From Paludibacter sp. (GTDB lineage: Bacteria > Bacteroidota > Bacteroidia > Bacteroidales > Paludibacteraceae): a stretch of DNA of 64,000 bases. The stretch covers positions 1 to 64,000 of the forward strand of contig JAQVAV010000016.1 in assembly GCA_028690665.1 (NCBI GenBank). The letters are read 5' to 3'. A program made the translations under genes and the position numbers. A model generated the notes under the pieces. That model made no database searches and was not told where the DNA came from. It saw only the letters and a list, made by a program, of their open reading frames with translations. Shown here in pieces: positions 59,304-64,000 of the stretch (position 1 is the first letter of the stretch; each line of letters opens with the position of its first letter).

Positions 59304-60359
59304 TTACTTATTCTGTTTTCGAACAAATTTCTCTTTAATGTCGAATATTCTAAGTTTACTAAGTTTCTTATTTATCCGGTCAAAAATAAATGAGTCAACC
59401 ACCAATAAAATAAGCGCAATTAAAGCAAATGATTGAAATTGTTCGTTATAATCTGAAAAAACTTTACTCTGGAATTCACTTTTAGAGAGTTTATCAAGTT
59501 CCTTGGCAACAACCTTATAAGCATTATTAGTATTGTCGGCTCTGACATAAATACCTCCACCTGCATCAGCAATACTTTTACACATTTCTTCATTCAGCTT
59601 CGAAACCACCACATTACCGTCCTTATCCTTCCAGAAACTCATAGTACCATCAACCGGAATTGGTGCTCCGTCCGACTTACCCATTCCGATAACATTTACC
59701 GTAATGCCACTTTCTTTAGCCAATTTTGCAGCCCCCACAGCGTCATCTTCATGATTTTCGCCATCGGTAATTAATATAATTGATCTTCCGGCATTATCTT
59801 TTTTCTCGCCAAAAGATTTTATACACAAATCAATGGCACTCCCGATAGCAGTTCCCTGCCGGGGAACCAATTTCGGAGTAATTGCAGAGAGAAACATCTT
59901 GGCCGAAACATAATCCACCGTTATCGGTAACTGTGTATAAGCATCTCCGGCAAACACAACAAGTCCAACTCTGTCATTATCCATATCGTCAATAAGCTTC
60001 GATAAAACCTGTTTGGACTTTTCCAAACGACTCGGCTGAATATCCTGAGCCATCATCGAATTCGAAACATCTAATGCAATCATTACCTCGATTCCTTTTC
60101 GTTTCGATTTTTCCATCTTTGTTCCGAACTGGGGTTGTGCCAGTACTATTATTATTAAAAACATGGCAAAAAGCTGGATATAAAATTTCACCTGAGGCCT
60201 CATCTTGGATACATTGGGCATCAATGAAGCCAAGACATCGGGATGACCGAAAAGCTTGATTTTTTTTCTTTTTTGTGCCGTTGTATAGATAAATATTCCT
60301 ATTAAAACAGGAATAACCGACAATAAAAAAAGATATTCAGGATGTGCAAATCTAAACAT
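59304..60359 (-). CDS. batB: VWA-domain BatB-type protein
   Basis: VMIALDVSNSMMAQDIQPSRLEKSKQVLSKLIDDMDNDRVGLVVFAGDAYTQLPIT. Confidence 0.92.
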   Translation of the reverse strand: MFRFAHPEYLFLLSVIPVLIGIFIYTTAQKRKKIKLFGHPDVLASLMPNVSKMRPQVKFYIQLFAMFLIIIVLAQPQFGTKMEKSKRKGIEVMIALDVSNSMMAQDIQPSRLEKSKQVLSKLIDDMDNDRVGLVVFAGDAYTQLPITVDYVSAKMFLSAITPKLVPRQGTAIGSAIDLCIKSFGEKKDNAGRSIILITDGENHEDDAVGAAKLAKESGITVNVIGMGKSDGAPIPVDGTMSFWKDKDGNVVVSKLNEEMCKSIADAGGGIYVRADNTNNAYKVVAKELDKLSKSEFQSKVFSDYNEQFQSFALIALILLVVDSFIFDRINKKLSKLRIFDIKEKFVRKQNK

Positions 60360-60400
60360 TACTAATATAACCTTTCAATAAATATTTCAATATAATTTAT

Positions 60401-61384
60401 TTATGGAATACGTTTCAATAGCGTATTTCTCAACAAGACTTCAACCAGCAGTAACACGAAAGCACCCAAGGCAAAAAGATAAAACTCTTCACTTTTTTTG
60501 CTGTATTCTTTTACGCTGATTTTCGTTTTTTCCATCTGATCAATTTCCTGGTAAATGCTACGCAACTTTGTATTGTTCGTTGCCCGGAAATATTTACCTC
60601 CCGTCATTGACGCAATATCCTGTAAAGTTTTTTCGTCAAACTCGGAATCCATCTGCTGATATTGCATTCCAAGCGGTGTTTGCACAGGGATATTTACAGT
60701 TCCATGAGAACCTACTCCGATAGCATAAACCCGGATTCCAAATGTTTTAGCAATTTCGGCAGCTGTTATCGGAGCAATATCACCCCTGTTATTCGAGCCA
60801 TCAGTCAGAAGAATAATTACTTTCGATTTTGCCTTACTGTCCTTTATACGATTTACGGCATTGGCCAAACCAAGTCCGATAGCTGTTCCATCTTCAATAA
60901 TACCATACTTCACGCCATTAAATAAATTTACAAGGACTGCATGATCGGTAGTCAACGGACATTGTGTAAAACTCTCCCCGGCAAAAACCACCAATCCGAT
61001 ATTATCATTCGGCCGCGACAGGATAAACTCTGTGGCAACGGATTTGGCGGCTTCCAAACGGTTAGGTTTAAGATCTTCAGCCAACATGGTACCAGAGACA
61101 TCAAGTGCCATCATAATATCAATACCTTCAGTGTTTTCAGTCCGCCATGAGTTGGAAGCCTGAGGTCTGGCTAAAGCAATAATCAATAATATAACAGCCA
61201 AAGTTCTTAAAATAAAAGGCACATGAAGAAGTTTTACCTTAATGCTTTTCTTGGAAAGTTTCAGGTTCCGGTGCGACGAAATTTGCATACTCGCATCCGA
61301 CTTATACATTTCTTTCACATACCAATATATCATTGGTATGAGCAATAAAAGTAAAAATAAATATTCGGGGTTATTAAACGTCAT
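60401..61384 (-). CDS. batA: VWA-domain BatA-type protein
   Basis: IMMALDVSGTMLAEDLKPNRLEAAKSVATEFILSRPNDNIGLVVFAGESFTQCPLT. Confidence 0.93.
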   Translation of the reverse strand: MTFNNPEYLFLLLLLIPMIYWYVKEMYKSDASMQISSHRNLKLSKKSIKVKLLHVPFILRTLAVILLIIALARPQASNSWRTENTEGIDIMMALDVSGTMLAEDLKPNRLEAAKSVATEFILSRPNDNIGLVVFAGESFTQCPLTTDHAVLVNLFNGVKYGIIEDGTAIGLGLANAVNRIKDSKAKSKVIILLTDGSNNRGDIAPITAAEIAKTFGIRVYAIGVGSHGTVNIPVQTPLGMQYQQMDSEFDEKTLQDIASMTGGKYFRATNNTKLRSIYQEIDQMEKTKISVKEYSKKSEEFYLFALGAFVLLLVEVLLRNTLLKRIP

Positions 61385-61433
61385 CTTCAGTTACAATAAA
61401 AATTCAGTTTCTATATTTTCTTTTTGCAGCACG

Positions 61434-62435
61434 TTATTCTGCATCAGGAGCTGTGTTTTCTTCAACCACTGGCTGTGGCTTGGTCAGTTCCACAAATAAA
61501 TATGAATTATTCAAACTCAACTCATGTTCTTCCATCAGGGGCTTCCACTTGGCAAACTTAACCAAATCAGCCAATTTCAACACCTGTTGCAAAACATCGT
61601 AAGCCTGTTTCGACTCAAACCGCAAATGATTCAGATTTTCAAGAATCTCATCGGACGTCATTTCCATGCTATGAATGTCAAATGACCGTTCAATATATTC
61701 GCGAAGGACATCGGTAATGGCTGTATAATATTCTTTAGTCCGGTTATGCTGCCACATTTTTTCGTTTTTAATCTCATTCAGTTTTGCTACTGCAACTTCA
61801 AACGGAGGTAACAACATTTCGGGCGCAACAAATTCGGATACAGGTTTCTTTTTGATAAACTTGCGAATTACAACAATAAGTGCCAACACTAACAGCAGCA
61901 AGAGTAAAACGATCAGCAACACTTTAAAAAAAGCTTTCCAGTTAAACGGAGCCGACATAACTGGTTTTATATCAGCAATCTGATGTGACGCAGTATCAAC
62001 CTGAAACGGCTGAACAACCTTCAATGACAAAGACTGTGTCCATAAGGTATCTCCATTTTCAACAAATGGATAAGATGGGATATATAAAAGAGAATCTTCG
62101 AATGAAGTCACCGTATAATTCTGCTTTATAGTCCAATGCCCATCCTCTGATTTTATAGTATCAACCTTCAGCGGATTCACAATTTCTAATCCACCAATAA
62201 TCGTATCTGAAAAAATCGGAGTTATAATTTTTTGATTAGGCCTCTGGGATATTTCAAACGAAAAATTCGTTTGATTTCCAATCCACATCATCGTTGAATC
62301 GATATGTGCCTTCACTGTAAAATTCTGAGATTTCAGACTAAAACAGGAACCAAAAATGATTACGAAGGAAAGTATAATGGATTTTTTCATAAACGCTCTA
62401 ACTATTTTCCAATTCATACCATACAAATTATCCAA
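61434..62435 (-). CDS. Bat-operon membrane protein (BatD/DUF4381-like, unnamed)
   Basis: signal peptide, Ig-like N-term, single TM, cytoplasmic tail; between DUF58 and batA genes. Confidence 0.7.
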   Translation of the reverse strand: MDNLYGMNWKIVRAFMKKSIILSFVIIFGSCFSLKSQNFTVKAHIDSTMMWIGNQTNFSFEISQRPNQKIITPIFSDTIIGGLEIVNPLKVDTIKSEDGHWTIKQNYTVTSFEDSLLYIPSYPFVENGDTLWTQSLSLKVVQPFQVDTASHQIADIKPVMSAPFNWKAFFKVLLIVLLLLLLVLALIVVIRKFIKKKPVSEFVAPEMLLPPFEVAVAKLNEIKNEKMWQHNRTKEYYTAITDVLREYIERSFDIHSMEMTSDEILENLNHLRFESKQAYDVLQQVLKLADLVKFAKWKPLMEEHELSLNNSYLFVELTKPQPVVEENTAPDAE

Positions 62436-62446
62436 TTAAACTTCTA

Positions 62447-63313
62447 TTATGCCCTCATTTTAAAAAGTTTCATCAAGGCCTTCACATAATCTTCGGAAGT
62501 ACTCATCGTAACCGAGTCGACACCCGATTTCGTAAATACTTTTTGCAATGCCAACTGACTTTCACCCCAGGCGTGTTTATAAGTTGTTCTGAGCCTTTTG
62601 TCCGAAGTATCTACCCAGATACGTTCTCCGGTTTCAGCATCTTTCAGCTTTATCAAACCAACATCAGGCAATTCGGTTTCACGAATATCATAAACCTGCA
62701 AAGCCGCAATATCATGTTTTCTGTTAGCAATGGTAAGCTCTTTTTCGAAATTCGGAGCAATAAAATCGGAGATAATAAAGGCGGTAGAACTTTTCTTAAT
62801 GGCATTTGTAAAATACTTCAAAGCCTGCGCAATATCTGTCTGATTACTTTCAGGCCGGAAGTCAATCAATTCCCGGATAATCTGAAGAACATGTTTTTTA
62901 CCTTTCTTGGGAGGAATAAATTTTTCAATTTTATCTGAAAAGAAAATAACACCGATTTTATCATTATTCTGAATTGTGGAAAAAGCGAGAGTCGCAGCAA
63001 CTTCGGTAAAAATATCCCGTTTCATTTGTGCTACGGTACCAAAGTCACGACTTCCGGAAACATCTACCAGCAATACAACCGTAAGCTCGCGTTCCTCTTC
63101 GAAAACTTTGATATACGGATGTCCGAAACGCGCAGTTACGTTCCAGTCAATTGTTCTAATGTCATCTCCGTACTGATACTCCCTGACTTCGGCAAAAGTC
63201 ATACCCCGGCCCTTAAAAGCAGAATGATATTCACCCGCAAAAATATTGTTGGATAATCCGCGTGTTTTTATTTCAATCTTACGAACCTTCTTTATTATTT
63301 CACTCGTTTCCAT
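62447..63313 (-). CDS. DUF58 domain-containing protein
   Basis: FAGEYHSAFKGRGMTFAEVREYQYGDDIRTIDWNVTARFGHPYIKVFEEERELTVVLLVDVSGS. Confidence 0.94.
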   Translation of the reverse strand: METSEIIKKVRKIEIKTRGLSNNIFAGEYHSAFKGRGMTFAEVREYQYGDDIRTIDWNVTARFGHPYIKVFEEERELTVVLLVDVSGSRDFGTVAQMKRDIFTEVAATLAFSTIQNNDKIGVIFFSDKIEKFIPPKKGKKHVLQIIRELIDFRPESNQTDIAQALKYFTNAIKKSSTAFIISDFIAPNFEKELTIANRKHDIAALQVYDIRETELPDVGLIKLKDAETGERIWVDTSDKRLRTTYKHAWGESQLALQKVFTKSGVDSVTMSTSEDYVKALMKLFKMRA

Positions 63314-63429
63314 AATAATTCATGCCAATTTAGAAATGTGCTTCTCATCAAATAAAAAAATTTTCTTCCGGCTACATAGCAATATTCATATCTGAGAATT
63401 CCGAAAAGCCAAAAGAAAAACCAAACTTA

Positions 63430-64000
63430 TCAGGGCACCTCTACGGTATTCAGAATTTCCGTAATAATTTCATCCGATGTCATATTGTTAGCTTCAGCTT
63501 CGTAACTCAGACCAATACGATGACGCATCACATCGTAGCAGACAGCACGGATATCTTCCGGAATTACATAACCACGACGCTTAATAAATGCATAAGCACG
63601 CGCAGCCAGTGCCAGGCTGATTGAAGCACGCGGAGAAGCTCCGAAAGCAATCATTTCCTTGAGTGAATCAAGCCCATAATCCTGGGGAAAACGGGTTGCA
63701 AAAACAATATCAACAATGTAACGTTCAATTTTTTCGTCGATATAAACCTGACGTACAATGTCTCTTGCATCAATAATATCTTTAGGAGAAAGAATCGGAG
63801 TAACAACCGGTTTCTGTTTTAAAAGATTCTGACGAATAATCAGTTTTTCTTCTTCCTTTTTAGGATAATTGATAATTACTTTTAGCATAAAACGGTCTAC
63901 CTGAGCTTCTGGCAACGGATAAGTTCCCTCCTGCTCGATAGGGTTTTGAGTTGCCATTACCAAAAACGGCTCTTCAAGTTTGTAGGTATTTTCCCCGATA
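63430..64000 (-). CDS. moxR: MoxR-family AAA+ ATPase (partial, runs off the window)
   Basis: [26 protein letters not shown]; reading frame stays open to 64000. Confidence 0.93.
   Translation of the reverse strand, partial: IGENTYKLEEPFLVMATQNPIEQEGTYPLPEAQVDRFMLKVIINYPKKEEEKLIIRQNLLKQKPVVTPILSPKDIIDARDIVRQVYIDEKIERYIVDIVFATRFPQDYGLDSLKEMIAFGASPRASISLALAARAYAFIKRRGYVIPEDIRAVCYDVMRHRIGLSYEAEANNMTSDEIITEILNTVEVP

Noticed and set aside
62543-62938. 131-aa plus-strand ORF
   Set aside because: Antisense to the DUF58 gene.
1-64000. CRISPR array, rRNA operon or prophage
   Set aside because: No regularly spaced repeats, no 16S/23S signatures and no phage structural genes were seen.

Overview
The window looks like a Bacteroidales (Bacteroidota) chromosome segment. 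Evidence: T9SS C-terminal sorting domains, a MoxR/DUF58/BatABCDE aerotolerance-type operon, TAnnTTTG promoter boxes and Wzi/TonB-type envelope genes. From left to right it carries: a hydrolase, then hisD with an OmpA/beta-propeller gene between it and hisC; a HAD phosphatase and tRNA-Pro(CGG); a surface-glycan block (GT2, GT10 fucosyltransferase-like, flippase, wecB, GT4, methyltransferase) ending at gltX; a compact accessory cluster at about 15.3-25.0 kb; the tsf-rpsB-rpsI-rplM block; housekeeping genes (AAG glycosylase, tdh/kbl, lptB, rnz, comM-like); several T9SS cargo genes; an internally deleted IS5-family remnant; an ECF-sigma/anti-sigma/metal-sensor/EF-hand operon; a TetR-nitroreductase pair; mtaB; hisF; a kelch-wzi pair; and the Bat operon, whose moxR runs off the right edge. 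The best candidate for an undescribed system is the 15.3-25.0 kb cluster. It has two paralogous T9SS surface proteins, an unlisted 59-aa peptide gene (18744..18923, minus; sequence MKLQMNITKKRNYHQPEIREIKLDNEISLQLESTPPAGPGETKNFQENSLNDPYKTNLA) that starts just after the stop of one of them, a terminator, then PqqD (RRE), an HPr-kinase-like P-loop protein, and an ABC exporter with an N-terminal S24/S26 (SipW-like Ser/His) peptidase domain. All calls are from reading sequence and family recognition. No database search was run.
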